Positions 22,066-33,605 of a stretch of 64,000 bases of DNA are shown in pieces. Each line of letters begins with the position of its first letter. Position 1 is the first letter of the stretch. The notes beneath the pieces are model-generated. The model was not told where the DNA came from. It searched no databases and worked only from the letters and a program-made list of their open reading frames with translations. Made by a program: the position numbers and the translations under genes. Source of the stretch: Odobenus rosmarus divergens (lineage: Eukaryota > Chordata > Mammalia > Carnivora > Odobenidae); assembly GCF_000321225.1 (NCBI RefSeq), contig NW_004451870.1, positions 118,429 through 182,428 on the forward strand, read 5' to 3'.

Positions 22066-23519
22066 TTGAGGTTAAGTACCTGGGTTCCTGTATCTTGTGT
22101 TAGGGCAAAGTTAGTTGCATCTGATTCCAAATCCACGTAAGTGTGATCTATAGTGTCCCTTTTATTTTTCTCCAAGCTGTAATATTATGACCCTTTCCCT
22201 TTGCTTCACTGGTTTTAAAAACACTGCTGAACTTTCAAGGATTAGTTCAATCCTACATATCTTGTTAAGGTTTGTCTAAACACTTCATCCTACAAAGCTC
22301 CTTCTTTGTTAGCATCTTGTCTTTCTGACCTGTCTTCTCAATAGTAATGTATTAATGTCAGAGAGATTTGTAACTTACCAGCGCCTTGCAGATTACGTGC
22401 TTGGTTAATAAGTCTTTCTCATTCCTTCTCTTCATCATCATTCCATAAATGAGAAACTGGATTACCTGGATCACAGAAAGACTAGGTGAATTATTATCCA
22501 AATTTTCAAACTCTTTCCAATGTGTCACCTTTATTAGCCATAACTCACTCCTTCCCTGGGCTTATCCAACCACCCCTTTTAGTGACTTTTTTTTAGACCC
22601 TTTGTGTACATTTGCAGCTAAAGTTATATTGAAAGGATGACTGAAATAACATAATTTTTTTAAGTGCTACAAATGATACACATTGGCCTTTTCCTAAATC
22701 ACCTACTTGTTCTAGAAAAATTCAAATTTGATTGGCACAATTTTCTTCTCTAAGAAAAAGCAGCTTTCAGCTAGGGAAAGTGAAAGCTTCATCTACTGAG
22801 TGTCATTACAGAACTGTGCCCCAGAACAGAAGCTTCCAAATTCTAAGAAAGCTTAATTGGATGTTCTACCCGGCAATGATAATATGGTTCATTTCATGAT
22901 CAGATGAGATTGAGAGAGTTGAGTCTTTTCTGATATTCAAAGTCACGTGGTTGTTTTCCTTTAATTTAGCATTTTGATAAAGCAAGATTTATACTTCAGA
23001 GATCAATTTATACATTGAGATAAAGATTTTGATTCATAGATCAAAATACAGGAACAAAATTTATTTTATTTTATTATTATTATAGTATATTCTTAGTGAT
23101 GTTTTAGTATTAGATTATTCATGTTTCAAAAAATGATCTTGCTGAATAGAATCAGATGATTCATTCTTCTTTCCATTGTGGGGTATACAAATTTGGATTA
23201 TGTAGGAGCAGTGCAGGAGAAGATAACAGAGATAATAAAAAAACCTTTCACTACATGCCTTTCACACATGTAGAATCTGCCTGCTCCTGTGAATGGTTTG
23301 TGACCCTCCAAACAGAGCAATACCAAAATAACATGGTTTGGAATGGCCTCTCCCCACAGAATGTGCTGGAAGCCACATGGAGGAACGTCATCTGTGTTTT
23401 TGATGAAAGAAGCTTTGTTGTCAACTTCATCACTTTAAGGTCTACTCAGAATAAGGAAGCTGGAAGCAATAATCCAAGAGTTTTTGGTGCAATTTATCTA
23501 TTCTAATTAAAAAAATAAT
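22066..23519. other. Unique sequence
   Basis: No recognised repeat or gene. The 116-aa plus frame at 23156-23506 contains cysteines (SACSCEW) but no known fold, no upstream gene-like context and no splice support. I treat it as chance. Confidence 0.45.
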
Positions 23520-24330
23520 ATGCTTTTTTCCATTGGATATTTTTTCCTGATTTGTCAAAGATTAGTTGACTATAGAGTTGAGGGTCCATTTCTGGAGTCT
23601 CTATTCTGTTCCATTGGTCTATGTGTCTGTTTTTGTGCCAATACCATGCTGTCTTGGTGATCACAGCTTGAAGTCAGGGAACGTGATGCGCCCAGTTTTG
23701 TTTTTCTTTTTCATCATTCCCTTGGCAATTTGGGGTCTTTTCTGGTTCTGTACAAATTTTAGGATTTTTTTGTTCCAGCTCTTTGAAAAATGCCAATGGT
23801 ATTTTAATAGGGATGACATTGAAAGGGTAAATTGCTCTGGGGAGGATAGACATTTTAATAATGTTTATTCTTCCAATCCATGAGCATGGAATATTTTTCC
23901 ATCTTTTTGTGTCTTCCTCAGTTTCTTTCATAAGTGTTCTGTAGTTTCTAGAGTATAGATCTTTTACCTCTTTAGTTAGGTTTATTCCTAGGTATCTTAT
24001 GGTTTTTGTTGCTATTGTGAATGGAACTGATTCCTTAATTTCTCTTTCTACAGTTACATTGCTAGTGTATACAAAAGCAACTGATTTCTGTGCATTGATT
24101 TTGTATCCTGCCACATTGCTGAATTGCTGTATGAGTTCTAGTAAAATTTGGGGATGGAGTGTTTTGGGTTTTCCAAATAAAGTATCATATCATCTGCAAA
24201 GAGGGAGATTTGACTTCTTCTTTGCCAGTTTGGATGCCTTTTATTTCTTTTTGTTTTCTGATTGCTGAGGCTAGGGCTTGTAGTACTATGTTGAACAGTA
24301 GTGGTGAGAGTGGGCATCCCTGTCGTGTTA
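23520..24330 (-). mobile_element. L1, inverted 5' segment (ORF2 remnant)
   Basis: Minus-strand ORF2 from the reverse transcriptase thumb region ([18 protein letters not shown] near 24090) to the tryptophan/lysine-rich region at the left end. It is followed at 24331 by the plus-strand 3' half. The left end matches ORF2 just upstream of the sequence that opens the plus-strand part, so the two are contiguous in L1 coordinates: a twin-priming inversion. The left border shares ATGCTTTTT with the right border (25725-25733), a probable target duplication. Confidence 0.94.
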
Positions 24331-25733
24331 GACAGCTACATATAGAAGAATGAAATTGGACCATTCCCTTACAGCATACACAAAGATAAACTCAAAATGG
24401 ATGAAAGACCTCAATGTGAGACAGGAATCCATCAAAATCCTAGAGAAGAACATAGACAATTACCTCTTTGACGTCGGCCACAGTAACTTCTTTCAAGACA
24501 TGTCTCCAAAGGCAAGTGAAACAAAAGCAAAAATGAACTTTTGGGACTTCATCAAGATAAAAACCTTCTGCACAGCAGAGGAAACAGTCAACTAAGAGGC
24601 AGCCCACGGAGTGGGAGAAGATATTTGCAAATGACATTACAGATAAAGGGCTGATATCCAAGATCTATAAAGAACTTCTCAAACTCAACCCTCAAAAAAC
24701 TAATAACCCAGTCAAAAAATGGGTAGAAGACATGAACAGACACTTCTCCGAAGAAGACATACAAATGACTAACAGACACATGAACAAATGCTCAACATCA
24801 CTAGCCATCAGGGAAATACAAATCAAAACCACAATGAGATACCACCTTACACCAGTTAGAATGGCAAAAATTAACAAAACAGGAAACAATAAATGTTGGC
24901 AAAGATGTGGAGAAAGGGGAACCCTCTTACACTGTTGGTGGGAATGCAAGCTGTTACAGCCACTCTGGAAAACAGTATGGAGGTTCCTCAAGATGTTAAG
25001 AATAGAGCTACCCTATGTGCTGTGGTGAGTGATGTGAATTGTGTAAGACTGATGAATCATAAACCTGTACCCTTGAAACAAATAATACATTATATGTTAA
25101 TAAAAATAAAAGAAAAAAAAAAAGAATAGAGCTACCCTATGACCCAGCAATTACACTACTGGGTATTTACCCTAAAGACACAGACATAGTGAAAAGAAGG
25201 GGCATGTGCACCCCAATGTTCATAGCAACAATGTCCACAATAGCCAAACTGTGGAGGGAGCCAAGATGCCCTTCAACAGGAGAATGGATAAAGAAGATGC
25301 GGTACATATATAACAATGGAATATTACTCAGCCATCAGAAATGATGAATACCCACCATTTGCATCAACATGGATGGAACTGGAGGGAATTATGTTAAGTG
25401 AAGTAAGTCAAGCAGAGAAAGACAATTATCATATAGTTTCACTCATATGTGGAACATAACAATAGCATGGAGGACTATAGGGGAAGAGAGGGAAATCCAA
25501 AGGGGGAGAAATCAGAGAGGGAGATGAGCTATGAGAGACTATGGACCCCGAGAAACAATCTGGGGGTTTCAGAGGGCAGGAGGGTGGGGGGAGGGGTAAC
25601 AGGGTGATGGGTATTGAGGGCACGTGCTGTGATGAGCACTGGGTGTTATACTTAACTAATGAATCATTGAACACTACATCAAAAACTATGTACTATACAG
25701 TGGCTAACTGAACATAATAAAAAAATGCTTTTT
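24331..25733 (+). mobile_element. L1, 3' segment with 3' UTR and poly-A
   Basis: It opens with GACAGCTACATATAGAAGAA and encodes a broken ORF2 C-terminal region ([17 protein letters not shown] at 24350, HSNFFQDMSPKA, then [20 protein letters not shown] at 24732). The 3' UTR has the purine-rich segment, a G-rich tract (about 25580-25602), GAGCACTGGGTGTTATACTT, and ends GGCTAACTGAACATAATAAAAAA at about 25724. Frameshifts and a nested insertion at 25018-25121 make it inactive. It is clearly younger than the L1s at 9.4 and 57 kb. Confidence 0.95.
24998..25141 (+). mobile_element. Nested 104-bp L1 tail insertion
   Basis: The ORF2 remnant is interrupted by 25018-25121, flanked on both sides by the 20-bp duplication AAGAATAGAGCTACCCTATG (24998-25017 and 25122-25141). 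The insert reads GTGCTGTGGTGAGTGATGTG, GATGAATCATAAACCTGTAC, CTTGAAACAAATAATACATT and ends in an A-rich tail. It matches the proximal of the two 3' UTR modules in the L1 at 40.9-44.8 kb (41172-41333), not the distal module that ends every other L1 tail in the window. Confidence 0.95.
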
Positions 25734-27170
25734 ATACAATCGGGGTATGTTAGAAAATAATCTCTTTTGCTTTTCCTTGTCCTGTCTATATATCTATCTG
25801 TATATCTCCATGGCAATTGTCCATTTTTAATCTCAATTTTAAAGCCTTTCCCAAGAGTAGCCTGCCTTTTATAAGATAAGGATACCTATGTTCCTATGTT
25901 CTAGGAAACTTGTGTTCTGATTTGGCAAATCAAATCAAATTCCATTGCCTAATCTCTAAATGAAGCTGTTGGATGAGATAGCATCAGATGCTTTTAAGGT
26001 TTAAATGATTCTATCATATTAGATCTTCTTTTAACATTTCTCCCTCTCTTTTCTCTCTCTTTTTACTTTCCTCCTTCCTTTTGATGTCAGAAACTATTCT
26101 TGGAACAAAACATATAACACCTCTGCCTTTATGGAGCTTATGTTATATTGATCATAAGTTGAAGAAAATAAGTATATGGTTATATAATGGGGATGGGGAG
26201 TAAGATTAGTGCAATACTCCCAGAGTAGTGCGTGGTCTGACAAGAGAGGTCTGCTGCAGTCAGTTAATCATATGGTCAAGGGGAATAAAATTGACTATCC
26301 CTACTTGATTGAATTAAGTAAGCTCTACTGGATTTTCAGAAAAACTGTAAAGAATCACAGTCTGACAGAGAGATCTGAGACTCAATCAGATACTCCTATA
26401 TTCCCTATGTTTCTGAACAGAGCAGGACACCCCCCTGCTTGAAAAAGAGGAAGCTTAAGAAATGATGCTATTATAACACTAAATGTATTGACTATGAAAA
26501 TTGTTCCAATCTTTCATCAAATGGGATGGGTTAATTTAGTAAATATATAGGGAAAGAGAGATAAAAAAGTTTGGGGGAGACTGTTGGATCCTGGCTCAAT
26601 ACTTACACTAATTCCTGATGTTATAGAACCTCAGTGAATTATATTAGTAAGGGAGAGTTTGAGGGTAAGGGGATAAATGAAAATGAGCTAAATATGCCTA
26701 AGGCAAGAATCAGTAGGGTGTCTAACTCCAGGATCTCCCCAATTCCTGATTGTAAAATTATATAGGTGTGCTGGAGCCATTTTGTATCTACTTACAGAGT
26801 TGATGGTGTACATCTCTTTCTTTCTGCAGTTTGGTAACTTGCCTTTGGTAGCTCAGAGGTGGCCATGGTGGAAGTGTTTATGGAAATTGACAAACACTAC
26901 AAATCAAGATATATTTTTCCCCCAGAAAGCTGTTGTTAACAATTTACCAGCACAAGGAAAATAACAAATCCCTATACTGGCTTCCTTTAATTTTTAATGA
27001 GTTATTATACTGGGAAGGCAAAGTGGAAGTTTTGGGTTATTTCTATAGGGCAAAGAACTCTGGTTGGGTTGCAGGATATAACTGGAAATTGTGCTCTGGT
27101 GGGGAGGAAGGACATGTGCGTGGGACAGTTTAGATCTTATTAGGTGGGGACATTTTGGATTAAGGGAACA

Positions 27171-27173
27171 AGG

Positions 27174-27204
<31 letters not shown>

Positions 27205-27206
27205 GG
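27171..27206. repeat. (TG)n then (GGGT)n microsatellite
   Basis: About 12 TG units followed by GGGTGGGTGGGTT. A run of this length is commonly length-polymorphic. Confidence 0.9.
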
Positions 27207-28289
27207 TTAAGAATCAAGTAAAAAAGAACAAAATACATCAAAGTACAGTGATCCATTGTGTTCAAAGTGATGCCCCAGTGACTGTAACCAAGCCCTATTT
27301 CTAGCCATGACTGATTAATTCTCAGGCAGATACAAGGGCCACATTTGAATAATCAAATTTACTGTTACTGGGATTTAATTTGAGCTGAGACATCTGGAAG
27401 ATTGGAGGTCATAGGAACAGTGTAATCTTATGGCAGGTGATATTTTGTTTCTGGAGGATAATAACACAGATTTGGCCCTGCTGGCCATGGCTTATTCCAT
27501 CCCTAGTGAGATCATGGATCACAGTCTTATTCTATCCTTGTTCACTAGAATTCTCAGCCCAGTAAAGCACTTTTCAGAGAAACTACACTTTCATCATTAG
27601 TCTGTTCCTAATTGGAAAGAATATTTAAGAGTTGTCTGGACCCTGGCAATGAAAATAGGGAGGAGATCTGTGGGTGAAAAGTACAGGATGGATCTAATCT
27701 AACATTACTTTCTCCTGTAGTCTTTGACTTCCTTCTTTTATATCAGGCTTCTGGCGTTTTACTATTACTTAGCACGAGTCATCTTTTGATCTTGGTTTGC
27801 TTTGACTAAACCGACAAATTATTAGAATCACAGTTAGTTACCGCAAGCTGTTGAATTCCAAATTGTTGTGTGTTCACCCGTAGCAAAGACTTAAGCCTGA
27901 TCCAAAATCATACTCTGCTCTTCATGATTGAGTGTTTGCAAAATTTGCGGTATAATGCTTTTATCCTCTATTCTGATTTTGTGTTTCACTAATTGAAGCA
28001 GTTGAGAAGCTATAAATGTTTGAATTGGGTAAATTTTTAGATTGGTACCGCAAGAAAAACACAATGGAAACATTACAAAGCAGTTTGAGGAATTGGGAGG
28101 CTCCAGATCCTTTGAATGCTCTGGATACCCTTATTTCAATGATTACGGTTACTTAATTTCCTATTAGTATATATTCCATATAAAAGAATTAGTGAGGTTG
28201 TGAATTTAATGGGTCCTTTAGTTAAGCACCCCACAGAATCAATTCCTATATTTGATATTTAGTAGCTTCAGCTCTATGGTGACAAAAGA

Positions 28290-28352
28290 TAGAAGGTTCT
28301 TTTTTCTTTTCTCTTTTCTTTTCTTTTCTTTTCTTTCCTTTTCTTTCTTTCA
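28290..28352. repeat. Pyrimidine-rich (TTTTC)n repeat
   Basis: Repeated TTTTC and TTTC units make one strand almost purely pyrimidine. A mirror-repeat tract of this kind can form triplex DNA. Confidence 0.9.
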
Positions 28353-28745
28353 GCATTGTAACGTACAGGAACTGAGTATCAACCCAAGTCTTGTGGTAGG
28401 GTTTTCAAGGGTTGTTTTTAAGGTATTCTCACTTTAAATTATTCTGTACCATTAGATATAGTAAAGATTCTAGATATAGTAAGGAATTTTTCATCCTTTG
28501 TTGTTTCTTTGGTTACCAGAATCAGTAACTTGATTGGCTAATTCACTGCTCTGTACCATTATGGGCTAGAACTTTTCTATCCTGGAAAATGGGAAAGTAT
28601 CCCAGTGCTTTTGTTCCATGTTGACCATATAACATATTTCAAAAAGATAAATTTCTCGAAGGATCTGTGGCCCTTGCCCTACTCCGGTATCTAATTCCGT
28701 GTTTGTTAAGGTGTCTGTGGATGAAAGCAATAGACACAGTTGTGA

Positions 28746-28972
28746 TGGTCTAGGCCTTTTTTTTTTTTAAGATTTTATTTATTTTATTTGACAGAGAGAG
28801 ACACAGTGAGAGAAGGAACACAAGCAGGGAGAGTGGGAGAGGGAGAAGCAGGCTTCCCGCCGAGCAGGGAGCCTGATGCGGGGCTCGATCCCAGGACCCT
28901 GGGATCATGACCTGAGCCGAAGGCAGACGCTTAACGACTGAGCCACCCAGGCGCCCCTGGTCTAGGCCTTTT
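28746..28972 (-). mobile_element. Carnivore tRNA-derived SINE
   Basis: Minus-strand copy, body 28761-28957, close to the common consensus (CACAAGCAGGGAGAGTGGGA, GCGGGGCTCGATCCCAGGAC, GAGCCACCCAGGCGCCCC). It has a 15-bp exact duplication TGGTCTAGGCCTTTT on both sides. It is among the best-preserved and probably youngest SINEs here. Confidence 0.97.
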
Positions 28973-29837
28973 GATGTAACATTCTCACAGACTGGCCATC
29001 ATGATGTAGCTATGTTTTATATAAGGTAAACACAATAATATGCATTTTAATTACTTTATAATCTGCAGACAGTGGCATATGATATAAAATTGTACATGAA
29101 ACGTGGGTATTAGATACAGGTGACCTGGCTTGCCAAATGATTTCACAATCATAAAATATTATGCTATAATTTCAATGACATAAAGTTGATGGTAAAAAAA
29201 GGCTGGGAAGCCTTCCTATGGCTACCCAAGACCTATTGGGATCTAGGGCCTGAAGAGGAGAATACCATCTCTACCAACCTAAGTATATTGTCCACAAAAA
29301 CCTGGAGAGTCTTCAAAAGCAGCACTTGCTCCAAATCTTTTACCTTTGTACCTCCCAGTATATTCTCTTGAGAATATATCTTCTGTATATTTCACAATAA
29401 ATTGTACCTTCTATAAGAACACTATATCACAGTTCTTTCCTTCTCTAAAACTCCTACCTAATCTTTTAGAAGACTGAGTCACAAACTTTGGTTAAAAAAA
29501 TTTTTTGGTAAAAAAAATGAGGTAAAAAGGAATGTTTCTTGAAAGGAGAATGACATCATTTATAAAGTTAAATAGCTAGCTAATTAGGTCTCGTGAAGGA
29601 CAGAAATCCAACTTAAACTGCCTTAAAGAGGAAATTCATTGACTAATATGGCTGCTACAGTGTTGGTTTGATCCAGCACCTCAAGACCTTCACCGAGAAA
29701 TCAGCTTCTTTCTATTTCTCTCCTGCCTTTGTACCACTCTAAAGTTGACTCCTTCTATTGTGTCATAGGACTGCAGCCATAGGCTCCTGAGGGTACATTC
29801 TTCCTGGTTTATATTGAGGGAGAGAGAGAGAGAGTGT

Positions 29838-29873
<36 letters not shown>

Positions 29874-31209
29874 AGGGAGGGAAAGAGAGAGAGAAATATG
29901 TCTATTTTATCATTGAATAAAAGTCCCAAGCTTCCCTGTGACTGGACTAATTTTAGCACTTGTTCATTCATGGAAAGTCATACACTAACTACTTGGCTTA
30001 GGCATTGTTTGCTGCTAAATGATTAAAATCAGCTCTCTGAAAAAATATAACCATGTATCTATGTACGTCAGATCATTATAAATTTTACTCATGGAAAGGA
30101 TGTCTAGCCCACAATTAACAAATAAAAAACATACACAACACTCTTCAATGTAAATTCCATATGACCAATTAATTCTCTCAGAATATTTTTATTAACTTTT
30201 GCCAAACTCTCGTATCTGTAGCCCACCTATGGTTGCAATCCAGTTATGATTTGAAAACATCCTAGCTGTTGGGAAACCTCACCAATTCATTCATTGATGA
30301 TGTGAGTGAATTACTTGCTCATTTGGACAATAGTTTTGAAAGTATTGGAAAAATATATATTATTTAGCTACCAGCATGATGTCACTGACCACAGAGTTGG
30401 GAAAAAGTACGTAGTAGCACATCATTACATGGAATTTCCACCATACAGATATAATAAATGTCAAGATCTGAAGAACATCAATTCTAATAAAGTGTAGTAA
30501 AAAAATATAAAATGATTAGAAATTGATGTATTTTAAGTATTTCCATATAATTTAAGTATGAATTCATAATTTAATTTTTAATAATGACTCTGTGTAGTAG
30601 TCTTGACTACTGACTTGCAGACTTTGAAGAAATTTAGCAGTTGGCTCCGGGGAGCTGCTATGAGCTAGCTCCAGCACACCTAAGCTGGGGTCTAGGTTAC
30701 ATACCCATCCCTAATTCTGAAACTGTGGTATGGGGATGAATTATGTTGTTGGCTTCAGCAAATTAGGACACATCTTGAACTAGAGATCAGATAATACCAT
30801 TCCAATTACATGAATAGGACATTAGGGTACTGTTAGGACTGGGGAAGGGAAGGTGAATTCTAGAAAGGCAACTAAAAATTTCTGCCACCAACAGGAACAT
30901 AAATATCCTGGGGTCACAGCAGCAGGAACTTGGGGTCTTTTGCTACAGTGCTGCCCTGGCATGACTCATCTACCCCTTTCCAACTTTGTGCTCCTTTGCT
31001 CAACCTTCTAGTTGCTGGGGAAAAGACTATTATTGGTCCAGCTTAGATCACCAGGAGTCAATATTTCTTCTGAATAAAATTGCTAGATGCACCTGTGAAA
31101 TAGGCAAAATATGTCTAAAATATACTAAATGAAACACAAAGTAATCTCATTTTAATTCAGGCAGTTGGTAATATATTCCAAGTTTAAAACAAAATGAAAT
31201 TTTATAAAA
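28973..31209. other. Unique sequence with a GA/TG microsatellite
   Basis: No gene was seen. The open frames at 29690-29971 (minus) and 29814-30026 (plus) are translations of the microsatellite. Confidence 0.5.
29816..29870. repeat. Compound (AG)n-(TG)n microsatellite
   Basis: GAGAGAGAGAGAG followed by about 15 TG units, then a further GA-rich stretch. Likely polymorphic. Confidence 0.95.
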
Positions 31210-31211
31210 TA

Positions 31212-31528
31212 CAGTGGACCTTGAATAACATGTATTTGAACTGCATGGGACCACTTATGTGGATTTTTTTTAAGATAAATTCAGTATAGTACTATAACTA
31301 GAGTATGTTCTCTTCCTTAATATTTTCTTTTCTCTAGCTTATTTTATTGTAAGAACAAAGTAAAATATGCATATAATTCAGAAAATTTGTGTTAGTTGAC
31401 TCTTTATGTTATCAGTAAGGCTTTGAATCCATAGTAGGCTATTTTGGGGGAGTCAGAAAGTTATATGCAGATTTTCAACTGCAAGGGATTGGCACCTTGA
31501 ATCTCCACAATTGTTTAAGGGTCAACTG
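31212..31528 (+). mobile_element. Tigger-type (MER44-like) DNA transposon
   Basis: The ends are CAGTGGACCTTGAATAACAT at the left and AAGGGTCAACTG at the right. They form imperfect inverted repeats bounded by TA dinucleotides (31210-31211 and 31529-31530), the target duplication of Tc1/mariner-pogo elements. Inside are CTAGCTTATTTTATTGTAAG and GGGGGAGTCAGAAAGTTATA, blocks I associate with MER44/Tigger7. Non-autonomous, no transposase. Orientation is arbitrary. Confidence 0.88.
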
Positions 31529-31709
31529 TATTATATTTTGGGAGGTCATGTAATAACTGCATCATGAGTAAGAATTTAGGGGACTTTGTATCTCTCTTGA
31601 TCTTAGATTTACAAAGTTCTAAGTAAAAGAAAATAAAACAATCTGATTGATTATGAATGTGTATTAATTGAATTAGGTTTGATTACAAGTAACAGAAAAT
31701 CCCACAGAG

Positions 31710-31853
31710 CCTTGGTTTTCTTTTTTTATTTAAATTCAATTAGCCCACATATAGTACATCATTAGTTTCAGATGTAGTTTCAATGATTTATCAGTTGTGT
31801 ATAACGCCCAGTGCTCATCACATCATGTGTCCTCCTTAAACAACCTTGGTTTT
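31710..31853 (-). mobile_element. Short L1 3' end
   Basis: Antisense L1 tail: poly-T, CCACATATAGTACATCATTAG, GCCCAGTGCTCATCACATCA. Flanked by the 10-bp duplication CCTTGGTTTT (31710-31719 and 31844-31853). Confidence 0.92.
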
Positions 31854-31862
31854 AATAAGAAT

Positions 31863-32068
31863 AAGAAATTTATTTTGGGGCCCCTGGGTGGCTCAGTCAT
31901 TAAATGTCTGCCTTTGCCAGGGTCCTGGGATCCAGCCCTGCATCGGGCTCCCTGCTCAGTGGGAAGTCTGCTTCTCCCTCTCACACCCCGCCTGCTTGTA
32001 TTCCCTCTCTCGCTGTCTTTCTCTGTCAAATAAATAAATAAAATCTTTAAAAAAAAAGAAATACATTT
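31863..32068 (+). mobile_element. Carnivore tRNA-derived SINE with internal gap
   Basis: Body 31876-32055. The head GGGGCCCCTGGGTGGCTCAGT is followed by a shortened core: the stretch usually reading CGGCTCAGGTCATGATCCC is reduced to TTTGCCAGGGTCC. The tail AAATAAATAAATAAAATCTT is intact. A 13-bp duplication with two mismatches (AAGAAAT..ATTT) flanks it, ten bases after the neighbouring L1 tail. Confidence 0.93.
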
Positions 32069-32489
32069 CTTTCTTATAGTCTGGAAGTAGTCGGTTGAAA
32101 TATACTATGGTACTCCAGAGTCTGAAAACCACATATATCTCTTTTTCCTCTGCAGAGACCTCAGTTCCCAAAATAATCTCATGGAAAGAGATGATTGCTC
32201 CAGTTATAACACTGCATACCCATTTCAGCCGGCAGAAAGGGTATGTTCTAGAAGCTTTACACTTGATTCTGTTGACATTCCATTGACCAGAACGCACAAG
32301 GCTACTTCGGTATTGCTGCAAGATAGCTGTATGTGCAAGGTGAACAAAACACACACATGGATTTCTGGAATTTTAATAATATACCAATAATATAATTATA
32401 GTTAACCAACAAGGAAATATTTGCTTATAAATTATGATTAGAACTGTGAAGAAAATAAACAGATAACAATACAAGGGGGAATATGATCA

Positions 32490-33180
32490 GTAAAAGGAGT
32501 GTTAGAAATTAATTCTCCTAAGAAGCAAAAGAAAGAAATATGGGAAAGCTTCATAGAGAGGCTTTTGATAAGCGGATATAATTTGCAAAGATTTGGGCTG
32601 GAGATAAGCTTAGAAAGGGAATTTAAATACAGAGAAAACATAAGAATCACAGACATCCAAAAATGTGGGCTTTGTTCAGAGGCTATCATGTAGTTTTGTT
32701 TGTTGAAATTAAGTGTGTATGAGCAGTAGAAGGAATAATCTAACACTTAGAATTTATTCTGTGCCAAGCACTGTTCTAAGTACTTACCTTTACTCATTTA
32801 CTTTCCACAACCACCATTTCAGATAGGTTCTGTTACTTTTCCCATTTTCAGATGAGGAATTTAAGCCATGGAAAGGATAAATAACATGCTTAAATTCACA
32901 AAGCTCTGATTTTAGGAAGTTTAACTCTGAGTCTGCTCTTAACCCTTGGACTATGTTGCTTTAAAATAGGGAGATCTCTAATGGAGGGCCATGATGTTGT
33001 ACTCAATAGTTTGGACTTAATTCTATAGACAATAGGGAGCTACTGAAGAATTTTGAGTAGAGGTAGATGATATACTTGAATTTGTGTTTTGGGGATATTG
33101 GTTTAATATTTGTGGGATGGACATCATTAAGTAGACTAAGAATGGGGTGTCATTTGGGAGATGCTAGAAATGACCCAATG
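32490..33180 (+). repeat. Possible L2-like repeat split by a MIR
   Basis: GGAAAGCTTCATAGAGAGGC (32540s) and AGTTTGGACTTAATTCTATAG, AATAGGGAGCTACTGAAGAA (33010s) follow a word order I associate with ancient L2-type repeats. A MIR on the opposite strand lies between the two parts. Boundaries are approximate. Confidence 0.4.
32750..32965 (-). repeat. MIR
   Basis: Read on the plus strand it gives GTGCCAAGCACTGTTCTAAG, CCCATTTTCAGATGAGGAAT, and GAGTCTGCTCTTAACCCTTGG, the complement of a nearly complete MIR. This is the best-preserved MIR in the window. Confidence 0.88.
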
Positions 33181-33389
33181 ACAATCAATATAAACTCTTA
33201 TTTTCATTATTCAATGAATAATGAATAATGAATAAAGCCTTGGAGAGATTCTCTGAGACTAGTTTTTCTACTCTGTTGTAGTGCATATTTAGGGTAGAAG
33301 AAAATTGAAAGAAATGTTGACAATTCTTTGGTATGAGGTATAAAAGTTATTGATCCTCTCTGCAATGGAAAGGTGAACTCAGAAGGAAG

Positions 33390-33605
33390 GCAGTAATGTT
33401 TATTAAGAATCTAGTTTTTACTTAGAACTTTACCTAGAACATTGGCTCATATTATTTTTAATTCTCACAACAGAAGTATAGGAAGTAGGGCTTCTCACTG
33501 AATTCTATTCATTCTCAGATGAGGACAGCATGACTAATTTTTGACTAGTTTTGTCAGCAAATGAAAGAACTGGAATTGGGTTTCAAGTCTTCTGTCCCTT
33601 ACACT
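33390..33605 (-). repeat. MIR, diverged
   Basis: ACTTAGAACTTTACCTAGAA, AATTCTCACAACAGAAGTAT, TCATTCTCAGATGAGGACAG and a GTCTTCTGTCCCTTACACTA end fit MIR in reverse orientation. Confidence 0.6.

Larger units (their letters stand above)
25734..28745. other. Mostly unique sequence
   Basis: No gene was recognised. A possible L2-like fragment lies at 26085-26215 (CTGCCTTTATGGAGCTTATG). A (TG)n microsatellite is at 27171-27206 and a TTTTC-type pyrimidine repeat at 28290-28352. Short frames (77 aa at 26209, 66 aa at 26933) lack motifs. Confidence 0.45.

Noticed and set aside
23156..23506. 116-codon plus-strand open frame as a gene
   Set aside because: No domain, no recognised family, no gene-like context. 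It directly abuts an L1 insertion, and frames of this size are expected by chance in 64 kb.
29690..30026. Overlapping frames on both strands with HTHTHT and VCVCVC runs
   Set aside because: Translations of a dinucleotide repeat.
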